Of a stretch of DNA of 52,836 bases, positions 17,970-29,800 are shown in pieces. The notes beneath the pieces were generated by a model. It was not told the origin of the DNA. It did no database searches and saw nothing but the letters and a program-made list of their open reading frames with translations. Origin of the DNA: a virus; IMG/VR virus record IMGVR_UViG_3300040770_000629, positions 1 to 52,836 of that record; one strand, written 5' to 3'. The position numbers and the translations under genes were made by a program. Within the stretch, counting starts at the first letter, position 1, and each line of letters begins with the position of its first letter.

Positions 17970-20900
17970 TCAATTTCCTTTTTTGTAAAGTTTTGCAGCT
18001 TTTTTGCCAATGACATCAAGCAATGTATTCGTTGTTCCAATCAAAGCAGGCGATAACACGATTCGGTCTTGAATACTTTTCTGACCGAACACAGCGTCAA
18101 TGATCTCTCCTCTTTCAGTTCTGATCTCTCCAGCCAAGACTTCGGAGAAAACCGTTTTAAGCTGATTACAAAAGACACCCTTATCACCAACCGAAGCAGC
18201 TACATCACTGGTAATATAAAAGCGAATCGCTACAGAGTCCAGTGCCAGAGGCTCACCATCAACACGAAGATCACCATCAACACTTCCAGTCAGAGATGAT
18301 CCGCCAACGGATTTGTTTCTAGCTGTGAGGTCTTTGTCAAACTGTGTACTGATAGATCTGAGGGTCTCAGACATGTCTTCTTTATCACCGTGGTAGAACA
18401 CTTCGATCTTCTCAACGATTCCTTTGGTTTTAGCCGTAGGAGTTTGATTAGACAACAAACGAAGAGTGTTCAAAGATTCGTCATCAAATAATTGAGAATT
18501 ACTGGTGACTGCATCTTCGATTGTGCATAAAATACTCTCAGGCTCCACGAAATCGTTTACTTTGATCAGACCTTTAACCGACTGATCGAACTTTACAACT
18601 ACCGTTTTAACCTTGGTCAGCTTGGTCATCAGTTTTTCAGACAAAGCCTTAGAGATCGATGATGCGTCCTCAAGAGTTTGACTTGATTCGTACAGAACAG
18701 TTTTCGCTGTAATACCAACTTTCCAAATGACTTGCTTAGGGTTGAGCAAATCTCTTTCGAAAAAGCCAGTGTTGTACGAGATGATGTCGCCTTCTTTGAA
18801 CTTATCGCCTATGTTTAAATCACAGGTTACATTGTGAGGAATCACCAAACCAGCAGCGTTACCAAAACGTCTACCGATCTCATAACCCTTAACAGTGCCG
18901 TCAGCATAGCGAATCTGAATGCCTGTTGCATTCTTGCTGATGATTTGTCCGTCTTGTTTTGCTGTCAGTGCAAAAAGATCTGTTGTTCTGTGTGCAAGGA
19001 TTTGCTCATACCCAGTACGCACAGCAGATTGTCTGTAACCTGCACAAGCAATTCCATGACTGTGTTGAACAGAAATGTAGTTGACCCGTTTAGGATCGTC
19101 GTTAGAGGCTCCAGGTGAAAGCAAAGCAGATGTCGAAAGCAATGCTGTCGTATCAATATCACTACCTTCAAAAGGTTTCGTTGTGCCCCGCAGAGATTTG
19201 AATTGTGGATCAGCACTCATGTACGTAATCACAGCGACGTTACCAGAGTCAACGGTAGATTCGGAAATCACACCCATGTCGTTCTTGTGATACTCACGCG
19301 AACTTCTGACCATGCTTCGAGCATTGCGTCCACCTGTACCACTGAAGGTAATGGCTTCGACTTCTTTTAAGTTCTGAATCGGATTGATGTCCGAAATCAA
19401 ACTCATGGAAGGGTCTTGCACCACTCGTTTCCAAACAGCATACGGATGCATCTCTAAAGGTCTTGTAGACTTACCAGAACGAGCACCATGGCCTCGAATC
19501 GATTGAATCAACTCTGAGTACACAGCACCAGCTAAACGCTCGTAGCCCTTGATCCGCATGTACTTCATATCCATCTGATCAGGATGTTTGTCCAACAGCA
19601 AAAGCTCTGAGCTTCTGACCAACAAACCTCTGAACGTGGTAGGTTCTTTCATTTCGACCAACAGATCTTTAGTGATCGGGTCAATGAACAAATTGTTAAG
19701 TAAATCGATTTCTCTTAAGTACCGTGCTGACAAACCAGAAGCTTCCAGAATGTTCAAGTAAACGTTTGGATTGTTCAAACTCTGAGCAGGATACTTTCTC
19801 AACGTTTTATCGTACTGCAAGAATCCAGCAAGAATCATCGTGGCGAGTTTGTCGTCTTTGCTAAATACATACGTCACGTCATTGAAGACAATTGCGTACT
19901 CATCAACATCTAAACCAACTCGCTCACCTGCAGGCACTTTGCGTGGAGATACTTTAAGCATTTCCAACAAATTATCAAAACCCAACTGGTAGGCTAAGAA
20001 AAAGCACACAGGAATGAAAACACCAAAGATTTTGATTTCACTGAACTCAATCGGAGCACTGGCCGCATCGATCTTAAAGAACTCTTCAACGGAGCCTTCC
20101 AAACGAAGATTGTCACCTTCAGCTGTGTACAAAATGTCGTTGGCGTCCATGGTCAGAAATGATCCTTTACCATTAGTGGCTACTACCACTGAACCATCGA
20201 CTTCAAGTTTGTCCAGAACATCTTGACCGAACAGAGCAGCACGTTTGAAATGGTCAAAGTTAAATGTGTAACCCTTGGCTGACAGTGACTTAAATGTCAT
20301 TGCCAAAATAGAGTAAGTCCTTGGACCAGTGAACTGATTGTCAAAAACATTACTGGTTGCAATGTCTGTCACGTCCACGCTAGAATTGTCCAGACCTTTT
20401 TCCATGACACGGTTGGTGAGCCATGTTGCGTAATCGTTGACTTTCTTAGTGTTTCTGCTGACAAATGTTTTACCGTAGTAACTGGTCAAAGCTACAGTGC
20501 CTGGAGAGATCTTCCGAATGGGAAGGTCGCCACGCTGCTTTCTCAATTTGTATTTGGTTCCGTTGTACTTGATCAAACCATCTTCATCGACTGAAGGTAA
20601 TTTAAAACGAAGTGTAGAAGCAACACCTTCTACAGGACGGACACGGATGATGTGGTTCTCGTAATTACCGAGCATGTCTTGCTGTTTCTCAACCGTGTAA
20701 TTGCTCAGAATCACACCACCTTTTTGTACGTTCACAACCATGCTGGCAATGTCTTTAGCCAACACTTTGTTGATGTAGTCCTGATCAAAGTTAAGCAAGC
20801 TTGACTTGAGCATTGACTTATCAATGACTGTCTTGATGTCTGGAATAGCTTTAGATGCAGAAATTGTTAAGTCTTCAGGTGAGATCTTGATGAACTCTTC

Positions 20901-22145
20901 CAAAGTACTCTTACCGTCTGGTGCCAAGATCTTCTTGTAGTTCCCTGCACTGGTGGTCAAGTTTTTGTAGACAGCAGCGGTGAGTAATCCGTCTTCAGCT
21001 AATTTATCACAAATTGCAATCACCGAGCCTTCGTTAGAGACTTCCGTGTGGAAATCTTTAATCACACTTTGTGTTTGTGCTTTGACTATGTTAGGTTGCA
21101 ACTCAACAATAGATTTTTCTTCAATCTTTTCCAAGTCTTCCAGATTACTTTCAAGTTTTTCTAAAAACCTGTCCGCTTTTTCAAGCCGTGATTCTTCATC
21201 TTGTTCAACTTCTTGAGGTGTGTCTAGAGCTTTCTTTTCTTCGACTTCTGTTTCTTGATCAGGATCAACCGGTGAAGTGCGAACAGCCATCAAACTCATC
21301 AACGTAAACAAAAGTCTTTTCTGAAGCTGTGCAGGAGCAATCTTAACTTTCTGAGCTTTTGATTCAGGGTTTTCGTTGTCCTGGTCATAACGCCAACTTT
21401 CCAACACACCTAAGTTAATCATGAGCCAGCTGCCTGACTCTTTGAACACAATGTTGATTTTGGATAAATTGTTTTTATCCAGACCTGCCATCACACCAGA
21501 ATCTCTGCTATCAACACTAAGCCATTTCCACAGCTCTAAAATAAACAAAGACTCTGAACTTGGGAAAACTTTGATCAGAGTACTGTTGGTGATCTTTGAG
21601 TAGTTGTTCAGACTTGTAACACTTGGCAGAATTTTAGGCAAGTCTGTAAAGATGTATTGTTGACGTGAGCTGCTCGAAGCTGAAACATTGACCGTGTTCC
21701 ACAAAGTCTTTTGAATGTTCCACCATTTGTAGTACTCGCTGAAAGTACTGCGAACATAACGGTAGAGTTTCGGAATGAAGTCAAAATTCAAAACCAACAG
21801 CGTCATCTCATCTCTGGTGATGCTGTTGACATCTTTGACATACCGAAAACGTCTGTTGCGTGTATGGTACTCTTTGACGTAAGGCAGAACAGACAAATTG
21901 ACTTTACGAGGAGTGCCTTTAGAGTCAGACAACTCAAGCACGTGGTCCATCAAAATTTGTTTGGTGATCAAACGGAAAAAGTAATCATCCGAAGCAGGAC
22001 CACTTCTAACGCCATCGAGTGTCAAGTAATTTAAAAGACTGTTTCTGGGAAATTCAAACTTATCAAGCGTGCTGATAACGGGTGTCATCAAGTGCTGCGG
22101 CAACCTCACGCCGTGCCTTCTGTAGAACATATCCTGAGTAATCAT
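17970..22145 (-). CDS. Phage RNA polymerase beta subunit, main part (lacks C-terminal clamp region)
   Basis: Multisubunit RNA polymerase beta-like protein, 1391 aa. Matches to bacterial RpoB in the right order: ITFSGTGGRNARSMVRSSRE with YHKNDMGVISESTVDSGNVA (about 930-975) corresponds to the RpoB fork/rifampicin-pocket region (ALGPGGLTRERAGFE...PIETPEGPNIG); CAGYRQSAVRTGYEQIL (about 1035-1055) to NMQRQAVP...GTGME; GDKFKEGDIISYN to the following barrel; SDVAASVGDKGVF (about 1312-1324) to KMAGRHGNKGV; DRIVLSPALIGTTNTLLD (1360-1377) to PSRMNIGQILE. It stops there, where RpoB continues for about 100 residues; a separate gene at 39279-39947 supplies that part. Residues about 298-355 are a charged, acidic, coiled-coil-like segment. 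ATG 22145 has AAAGGA. Gene order matches phiKZ gp178, a virion RNA polymerase subunit. Confidence 0.88.
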   Translation of the reverse strand: MITQDMFYRRHGVRLPQHLMTPVISTLDKFEFPRNSLLNYLTLDGVRSGPASDDYFFRLITKQILMDHVLELSDSKGTPRKVNLSVLPYVKEYHTRNRRFRYVKDVNSITRDEMTLLVLNFDFIPKLYRYVRSTFSEYYKWWNIQKTLWNTVNVSASSSSRQQYIFTDLPKILPSVTSLNNYSKITNSTLIKVFPSSESLFILELWKWLSVDSRDSGVMAGLDKNNLSKINIVFKESGSWLMINLGVLESWRYDQDNENPESKAQKVKIAPAQLQKRLLFTLMSLMAVRTSPVDPDQETEVEEKKALDTPQEVEQDEESRLEKADRFLEKLESNLEDLEKIEEKSIVELQPNIVKAQTQSVIKDFHTEVSNEGSVIAICDKLAEDGLLTAAVYKNLTTSAGNYKKILAPDGKSTLEEFIKISPEDLTISASKAIPDIKTVIDKSMLKSSLLNFDQDYINKVLAKDIASMVVNVQKGGVILSNYTVEKQQDMLGNYENHIIRVRPVEGVASTLRFKLPSVDEDGLIKYNGTKYKLRKQRGDLPIRKISPGTVALTSYYGKTFVSRNTKKVNDYATWLTNRVMEKGLDNSSVDVTDIATSNVFDNQFTGPRTYSILAMTFKSLSAKGYTFNFDHFKRAALFGQDVLDKLEVDGSVVVATNGKGSFLTMDANDILYTAEGDNLRLEGSVEEFFKIDAASAPIEFSEIKIFGVFIPVCFFLAYQLGFDNLLEMLKVSPRKVPAGERVGLDVDEYAIVFNDVTYVFSKDDKLATMILAGFLQYDKTLRKYPAQSLNNPNVYLNILEASGLSARYLREIDLLNNLFIDPITKDLLVEMKEPTTFRGLLVRSSELLLLDKHPDQMDMKYMRIKGYERLAGAVYSELIQSIRGHGARSGKSTRPLEMHPYAVWKRVVQDPSMSLISDINPIQNLKEVEAITFSGTGGRNARSMVRSSREYHKNDMGVISESTVDSGNVAVITYMSADPQFKSLRGTTKPFEGSDIDTTALLSTSALLSPGASNDDPKRVNYISVQHSHGIACAGYRQSAVRTGYEQILAHRTTDLFALTAKQDGQIISKNATGIQIRYADGTVKGYEIGRRFGNAAGLVIPHNVTCDLNIGDKFKEGDIISYNTGFFERDLLNPKQVIWKVGITAKTVLYESSQTLEDASSISKALSEKLMTKLTKVKTVVVKFDQSVKGLIKVNDFVEPESILCTIEDAVTSNSQLFDDESLNTLRLLSNQTPTAKTKGIVEKIEVFYHGDKEDMSETLRSISTQFDKDLTARNKSVGGSSLTGSVDGDLRVDGEPLALDSVAIRFYITSDVAASVGDKGVFCNQLKTVFSEVLAGEIRTERGEIIDAVFGQKSIQDRIVLSPALIGTTNTLLDVIGKKAAKLYKKGN

Positions 22146-22155
22146 TGGAATCCTT

Positions 22156-23793
22156 TTATGTGGTAGCTACTGGATCACCTGTCATGTTTCTAAGAACATA
22201 TGCAACAGTGTCTGTATTTGAACTGTAAGTGATCTTTCCGTCCGTACCAATGTAGTAACGTTTGCTGTTCAGAAAGTTTTTAACCTCTGTGATAGCTTCA
22301 TCGCTGTAGACAGCATTACCCGAACCTGTGTCCCCGTCAAAGTCAGCACCGAGTCTTGACAAGTGAGGACTCGCTGGTGACAAAGAGTCAATGAACTCTG
22401 AGCCTACGATTGGAAACTGGTGAGCAGTATGACTGTCATCCATGGGTTGCCAATTCTCATCAAGCTCCGCTCTTTCTTCAATCAAAACAGTAGGCTTTAA
22501 AAAAACCATACTAGGATAGATTGAGCCGATACCAGTGATAGGATAACGGGTGAAAAAGAGTGGATAATTGTTCGAAGTTTTGTAGACAGAAAGATACAAA
22601 AGTTCACAAAACGTCAAAGGAAACACATCATTCTTTGAACGAGTAGGTGGTAATTCATCGATGTCTTGCATCAATTTGTACGTGTTATCTGGGCCTTTAT
22701 AAATGAGTCCCAAATACTTACCTTCGATCTCAATGGCTTTGTGACGAACAGAAATATCCTTGAAAGATGTCATGACTTTTTCAAGTCCTTCATCAGACAT
22801 CCAAGCATCAATCATCCGTGGTGACACGTCAACAACTTCTTTCTTGAACGTCTTTTTGTTGACCAAGAAAGCAGGTGCATTGGTTCCTGTAAACACCTTG
22901 GATAAGAAACCATTTCTAAGGTTAAACCGGCTCACAGGCATCGTGGCTTTCAAGAACTGATACAGTCCAATGATCGTGTCATTGACATCAATGTTTCCTT
23001 TAGACCCAAGGTCTTTGGAGTTGATGTTCACAGCCGTGATCACGTTACGAGTTCCGTTAAAGATTCGTCTGGAAGCCCACTTACCCATCAGCAGTTTTTT
23101 CTTACCTTGAATCGAGTTTTCAAGCAGATCATAAATCTGGTTGTAAGCCGACTGAATGGAGTAACTGATGGTGTTCAAAATCTCTGGGTTACTGACCACA
23201 GCATCTTTGCTGATGTTGTTAGACAGAGACAAAAGCTTTCTGTACAAATTGTTGATCTCGTTTTCAGACTGACGACCATCGGCTTCAATTTCAAAGTCTC
23301 TCAAACCTGCTGGTAGAACAACCAACTTGCTGAGCATGGTTTTGTCTTTGTATTTGTCAATCAAAGCAATGGTCTGGTCTCTGCGGTCACTGTCAGTCGT
23401 TTTAAAAACAATATCTTTCCAGTGATCACGAAAGAATTGAAAACCTGTTTGACCTTTGAGTGGATCAGACTTGATAAAGTCTTTTTCCTCTTCACTCCAA
23501 GTGGCGTAGGTCTTACCAGCAATGATCTCACCGTACATCTTCTTGAGCTTGGTCAGTGCTCTGTAAATAGTGGGATGGAAAATAGAGATCTTCACGTCGA
23601 TGTAGGAGAACCTGCGGCTTCTTCTTTCATCTCCTACTTTACCAAAGATACTGACAGAAAACAAACCACTTTCGTGAAAATTCTTTGTAGCACCAATAAA
23701 GGTGTCAAGCACAGTGACTGGCTTTAAGCCCACTAGCTTATCATCCGTCAGGTTAAGAAGCGTGACGTTAAATGGCACATTTATGTTACTCAT
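22156..23793 (-). CDS. Phage RNA polymerase beta-prime subunit, N-terminal half
   Basis: 545-aa homologue of the N-terminal half of beta-prime, carrying the catalytic double-psi barrel. LGADFDGDTGSG at 481-492 is the invariant NADFDGD signature whose three aspartates (here D484, D486, D488) hold the catalytic Mg2+. Upstream, KKLLMGKWASRRIFNGTRNV (about 230-250) matches the RFRQNLLGKRVDYSGRSVI region. The protein ends about 57 residues after the catalytic motif, so bridge helix, trigger loop and the rest of beta-prime must be on another gene (phiKZ splits in the same way, gp180/gp80); I did not find it in this window. ATG 23793 has AAAAGG. The first gene of the minus operon, 10 nt before beta and divergent from the giant tail gene. 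Confidence 0.9.
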   Translation of the reverse strand: MSNINVPFNVTLLNLTDDKLVGLKPVTVLDTFIGATKNFHESGLFSVSIFGKVGDERRSRRFSYIDVKISIFHPTIYRALTKLKKMYGEIIAGKTYATWSEEEKDFIKSDPLKGQTGFQFFRDHWKDIVFKTTDSDRRDQTIALIDKYKDKTMLSKLVVLPAGLRDFEIEADGRQSENEINNLYRKLLSLSNNISKDAVVSNPEILNTISYSIQSAYNQIYDLLENSIQGKKKLLMGKWASRRIFNGTRNVITAVNINSKDLGSKGNIDVNDTIIGLYQFLKATMPVSRFNLRNGFLSKVFTGTNAPAFLVNKKTFKKEVVDVSPRMIDAWMSDEGLEKVMTSFKDISVRHKAIEIEGKYLGLIYKGPDNTYKLMQDIDELPPTRSKNDVFPLTFCELLYLSVYKTSNNYPLFFTRYPITGIGSIYPSMVFLKPTVLIEERAELDENWQPMDDSHTAHQFPIVGSEFIDSLSPASPHLSRLGADFDGDTGSGNAVYSDEAITEVKNFLNSKRYYIGTDGKITYSSNTDTVAYVLRNMTGDPVATT

Positions 23794-23843
23794 TGGAAAC
23801 CTTTTTAATGAGTTGAATTTTATTTAGTAAGGACGACAAGCTT

Positions 23844-26800
23844 ATGGCTAAGAAAGAAGACCTAAGGTCAAATGCACCACCGCTTGATGATTACAGCGAC
23901 ATGGATTTTGACTTTGATGCTCCTCCTCCTAAAGATGATCGCAAACCGGTTACCAAAGTAGCTTATGGTGCGATGGCAGGAGCTAGAGATACACTTAAAG
24001 ACAAAGCTTTTATTCGCTCTACAATTAAGTCGGTTTTGCCAGAAGGTTATGGCATGGCCATGGACCTGCAGCAAGAAGCTAGCGCAAAAGCAAGGCAACT
24101 ATACAATAACGCAGCCAGGGAAATTAAGCCTAGCATTGCTTCAATGACCAGTGCAGCTGAAAAACTACTGCCTGCTGGAGCCACTAAACTCAAAGCAAAA
24201 TTGGGTGAAATCAACAAATGGGCTGATGAAAAACCTAAGACTTTTTCTGAGAACAGTAAAGAAGATCAAAGAAGTGCTTTTCTTGCTGAGTCCATTCGTG
24301 ATACGTTCAAGTTCCAGATGGAACAAGACGCTAAGTCAGGCGCTAGAGTTGAAAGCCGAGAACGCCTTCAAGAAGGCTTGGCTTACATTCGGCACAAAGA
24401 CAATTTCAGTCTGCTCAACAAAATCAACATTGGTATCAATAGACTTTCTCAATACCAAGACAAAGTCACGTCTGCTTACCAAAGAAAATCTCTGGAGTTA
24501 CAATACAGGACTTTGTACGCCAACTTAGACAGTCTTGAAGAGTCTAGAAAGTTCAACAAGTACTCAGCAGAAACACTTGCTAGTATTGCTAAGAATACTG
24601 GTCTTCCTGATTACGTTAAACTCACCACTAGCGAGAGAATTGGTGAGGTGATGCGTAACAAGTTGATGGACAAGGTGTCGGACTCTCTTTTTGGTGGACG
24701 TGGTAACATCGTCGGTAAAATGGGTGACCAGATAGAAAGAGTTCTCAAAGAGAAAATTTCTAGCTTTGTCACTGGCATGTCAATGCCTACTGAGATAATG
24801 GAAGCTGCTGGTCAAGCCAAAGAGATGACCGGTGAAGGTGGTGCAGACGGTTACGTCATGTCGGGTCAAGCAATTGGTCAAATGTTGATGCAACAGATGT
24901 CTGACAAGCTTGGTCCTAAGATGACGAAATACCTTCCAAAGAGTGTCCTTGGAAAAGGTGAAAAAATCAAAGGGATAGTTAAGAATGCACCCCAGCTTCT
25001 TGACCAGTACAAAAACAGTGGTAAGGGTAACTTTGACACAGGTATCAAAGGTATCTTGGCTAGATTTGCCAAAGAGTTAATTCCTGGTATGGGAATTGAG
25101 TCAGGTCTTGAGAAAGACACCATCGGTAGTCTGAACAAACCTTATATCTACACTAAACAAACTCACAAGTCAATCAATGAAGTTATCCCTGGTTACTTAG
25201 CCAGAATCTTCAGAGAGTTGCAAGTCATTCGAACAGGTGATGACAAAACTCCTTTGACTGTGTTTGATAACAAGTCCAGCAAGTTCGTCTCTAAAGGACA
25301 AGGCAATAAAAACATTTTTGATTCTATCGTCAGCAAAAGTGGTATGGAGTCTACCAAGATTCAGATGACCAATCTGTTAAAGATGATTGATCCTCAAGAG
25401 AAGATGTCTCCTGAAGCCCGTAAAGCTTTCATGGACAAGACGCTTAAAGATAACGTCAAGGGTAAGTACGGCGGCGCTTCTAGAACAGCTTCGGAGTACA
25501 CTTACTCTTCTGATGAAGGTACAGCTAAGTACGCTAAAGAAATTGCTTTGGCAATGCAGCAGTATTTCAAGTCAGACAGAAATGGTAAGATTGGTAATGA
25601 CGAAGCCTCTCAAGCCAGACAAAACGCTTTCACTGACAAACAACGCGAACTCGGTGGCTACATTGCTGACAGCAGAGCTGCTATTCAGAACCTGATCAAC
25701 TTAGGCAACTACGATCAGTTAGAAGAAATTGGTTTGGTTAAAACCAGTAATGACGGCTCTGTCAGTGTGGATACTGAAAGACTGGCTCAGTACTATGCTG
25801 GTGACACATACAGTCAAGCTGATGATCCTTTGTCAAGCAGTAAAAAATCTAAAAGTTCTGGTTTGGGTGGCAGTATGTCTAAACAGACATCGGGCCGTTC
25901 TAGAGCCAGACCAGCTAACGTACAACCTAAACGTACTGTTCAGCAACCCAGACAAATGGGCCAGCAAAGCAACAATAGCGAATTCATCAAACAAATCATG
26001 GAGTCTAACAAAGAGTCTTCAGACAAATCTGTGGACCATTTGGGTAAGATTCAAGAACTGATTGTTGAAGGCAACATTGCTCAAGAAGCTTATTTTTCAG
26101 CGTTGATCGACACAGTCAAACTCTCTGGTGGTGGCGGTGGCGCTGCACAGGCTGGTGAGACAGGTGCAGGAAACAATGGAAACATTTTCCAAGGCGCTAG
26201 CATCAACTTGAAGAACTTCCTTGGCAAGACGACTAAAACTGTAGGTAAAGTTTTCTCGATGGGTCACAAAGTAGGAATGCATGGCATCAAAACAGGCTTT
26301 AAAGTCTTAGGTGCTGCCACATCTCTTGCTAAGGGTGCACTCAACACAGCCACTAGCATGGTTGAAAAACTCGTTGAGAAAAGAAGTCTTTACATGCCCG
26401 GTGAAGAAGAGCCTCGTCTGTCACACGCTTTACTCAAAGCAGGTAAGTACTTTGACCAGAAGACAAAGAAGGTCATTAAAAATCTCTACGACATCAAAGG
26501 TACTGTGGTTGATGAAAACGGTGAGATTGTTATTACGAAAGAAGAGTTGAAAACTTCTTACGTAAGAACAAAAAGAGGCTCTGCTATTCTTAAACTGGGT
26601 AGTACTCTTTTTAACTTCACCAAAGGTGCAATCACGAATGGGTTCGGAATGATTCCGCCTATCTTCAGAACAGGAATTGAAATTGCTAAGTCTTCACTTA
26701 ACTTTGTTAAAAATCTACTCGACCAACCTCAAGACATCTACATTGCTGGTCTTGAGTTCCCTGTTATTCTTGCTAGATCTATGCGAGGAGGAGGATACCG

Positions 26801-29800
26801 ATTAAAGTCTGACAGAACCGTTGTCAGCAGACCTTCTCAAATCACAGGTGCAGTGATGGATCAAGAAGGAAACATTGTCATTACCGACGAAGATCTGCGC
26901 AGAGGACTCTTCGATAAAAATGGTCAACCTATCCGTTCGCCGTTAGGAAAAATCATTAACTTCGGTAAGAACGTTTTGATGGCAGGTGTCAGAGCTGTCG
27001 GTTACGCTGCTCGGTCTGGTCTTAACGTGGCTAAGAAAGGTTTGTCACTCGCTAGTAAAGCAACAGGTATTGGTGCCAGATTCATAGGCGGTGGCCTAGG
27101 CTCCTTTGGTGGTGGTAGTGCTGGCTCTGTTGGTGGTGATAAAGCAGTTTCTTTGTTAGAACAAATCTACAGAGTCTTGGACATGAGGCTTCCTCCGTTA
27201 GGAAACCGTAAAGGTTCTTGGAAAGACATGGATCGCGCTGGTGGTCGTAAAGCTACTAGAGCAGCTGATGCAGCAGCGGCTAAAGCCAAAGCTGAAGAAG
27301 CTAAGAAGTCTGGTTCTTCAGGAGGCAGAAGTTTCTTAGACAGATTCATCGACAATAAAACAGATGGAACAAACAAACCAGCTGGAACACCGGACGCAAC
27401 TGGTAAGAAAAAAGGTTTCTTCTCAAGACTCAAAGGTGGTAAAGCAGGAATGATTGCAGGCTTGTTAGGTGCAATTGGTCTTGATGCTTTGCTGGGTTCT
27501 GAAGAAGGCTCGATTGGCTCGACCATTGGGAAAGTTGTTGATGTTGGTAGTACAGTAGCAACCGTTGGTGGCTTAGCAGGTTTAGGTGCATCGACAACAG
27601 TAGCAGCAAGCACAGCAGCCGCAGGTGCAGCAACGGCTACAGCAGCGACTGCAGGTGTAGCTGGAACAGCAGTTGCTGGTGCTGGTATTGGATCAACCAT
27701 TTTGGCTGGTCTGGGTGGCTTAGGAACAGCCATTGCAGCGATTGCTGGCAGTCCTGTTGTCTTAGGTGGACTTGCCCTTGCAGCTGTTGGTACAGGTTTG
27801 TATTACGGCTACAAATACTTCAACAAGAAAACTACTCATCTGACTAAACTCAGAGCAGCTCAGTATGGATTCATGCCAATCAATCCAGAAGGTGCCAGTA
27901 AAGCATTTGAACTTGAGGACATGCTCAAAAAAGATGTTTACTACGAGCAAGGTAGAGCTAACGTTAACATGAAAAAGTTTGACTATGAAAAAGCATTCAA
28001 GCTTTTCAGTGTCGACGCTAAAAAAGGACAAGAAGCTCAGAGATGGGCTGAATGGTTTAAGACTCGTTTCAAGCCTGTTTTCTTAACACACTTGACAGCA
28101 CTGCTGGCAGTCGATAAGAAGATGCAGCTTGCAGATGTTGCTGAACTCAAACCAGAAGACAAAGTAAGATACTTGGATATGTGTAGGTTCAAGGAAGGTC
28201 CTTACGGATACACAACCAGTCCTATTCCTGGCGACAGTGTTCGAATGGCTGATGCTTCAGACGTTGAGTCTGTGTATCAAAAAGCCAAAGAAGAAATTGA
28301 CGCTGAAGGAAAAGACAAAGAAAATGCCAGAACAGGTAAAAGCGCTGTAGAAGCTATCTCTTACGACAATATGGGAAACCCCATATCGGGTGGTGATTCA
28401 AGAGACAATAAAAATGCTAACGTAGATGCTGTTCGAAATGGTAAACAAATCTCTCAGGACTTGAGCAGAGACAACGCAACAGGATCAGTCAGACCTAAAT
28501 CTGTTGTGACTATTGCAGGGGCTGCGAGTGCACCAGTCTTTACCAGTAAACTGGACACGCTCGAAGGTGTTCGGATGCGCACTTATGGTTTAACAACCAT
28601 GGAGTCTGATAAAGTCCAGGCACTGAGAAAGCTTGAGAACCTGATTCTCAAATCTGTTCAGTATGATGGTAGCGGTAAAGCTATCTACAAAGGCGACAGT
28701 ATTGATGTGTTGGTTGCAGGTGGTCTGTACTTCGGAGTCTCAACAGAGTCTGCACAAGCTAAAACTTGGAACACATGGTATCAAACAAGATTCTTGCCTG
28801 TCTTCTTGACCTATGCAGGTTTGATCAGGCAACTGGCTGGCTCTCCAATCAAATCAGGGATTACTCCTTCTTTGACAGGAACGCAAGCTTTAAGCATCGC
28901 AACTCAGATCTCTTCGATCGATGGTATCTGGTCTATCAAAGACTCACCATGGGCTAACTACTCATTGGGTTTAGACCAAGCAATTGTCAAAGAGTTGATC
29001 GAGTCTCTTCGCACCATAGCGAAGCAAGAAAAAATAGCTGAAGCTGCAATTGTTAAAGAGCAACCTAGAGGAAATAATCCTTCTTCTTTCGTAGCTACTT
29101 CTTCGGAAGTCAATGACGTTAACAAACAACTTCAAAACAGAAACAGAGATCCAGCACAACAAGGATCTTCTGATGCTGAAAGTAAAGATCTGGACAAGCA
29201 AGGCACTGCTGCTCCTGGTGCTAATGTTCCATCTGGTGCGACCAGTGGTTTGGCATTAGCTGGTGGTGCAGTTAGTGACGGAAGAAACGCTAGTCGTTAT
29301 CTGCAGTTTGTCAATGGTTCAACATTGACTGGACTCAATCCAGAGATGCACAAGAACTTGATGGCGCTGGTTGATGAATACGGAACTACCACAGGTAAGA
29401 CAACCTTCATCAATTCTGGTTTCAGAACCTATGCTCAGCAACTAAAAGAGTACATTGCGAAAAAAGGTGTTGGTGTTGCCAAGCCTGGTAGCTCCATGCA
29501 TGAGTATGGACTTGCTGTTGATATTCCATCGAGAATTCTCAACCACATGGATTCTTTGGGTCTGCTTAGAAAGTACGGGTTCACAAGACCTGTTGCCAAT
29601 GAGCCATGGCACTTAGAGCCTGCTGGTATTCAGATGGACATCAATGGCCTTCGTCAGAACCAAAATGCTGCTGCACAAGCAATTGCTGCGGGTGTGGGTA
29701 AAGGTGGTGGAGGTTATGGAACCCTTACAGGTATCACAGGTCATGGACGAAATGGTGAAGTTGCTAAACAAGTTTTAGAAGCTTCTGTTTCTGCTAAATC

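Noticed and set aside
17970-22145. Possible intein or intron explaining the large beta gene
   Set aside because: The frame is continuous, and no intein splice motifs (Cys/Ser start, HN-Cys end, DOD motifs) were seen; the extra length looks like phage-specific insertions.
27167-27733. 188-codon minus frame inside the giant tail gene, Ala/Pro-rich
   Set aside because: It mirrors the Ala/Gly-rich hydrophobic stretch of the plus-strand protein; a composition artefact.
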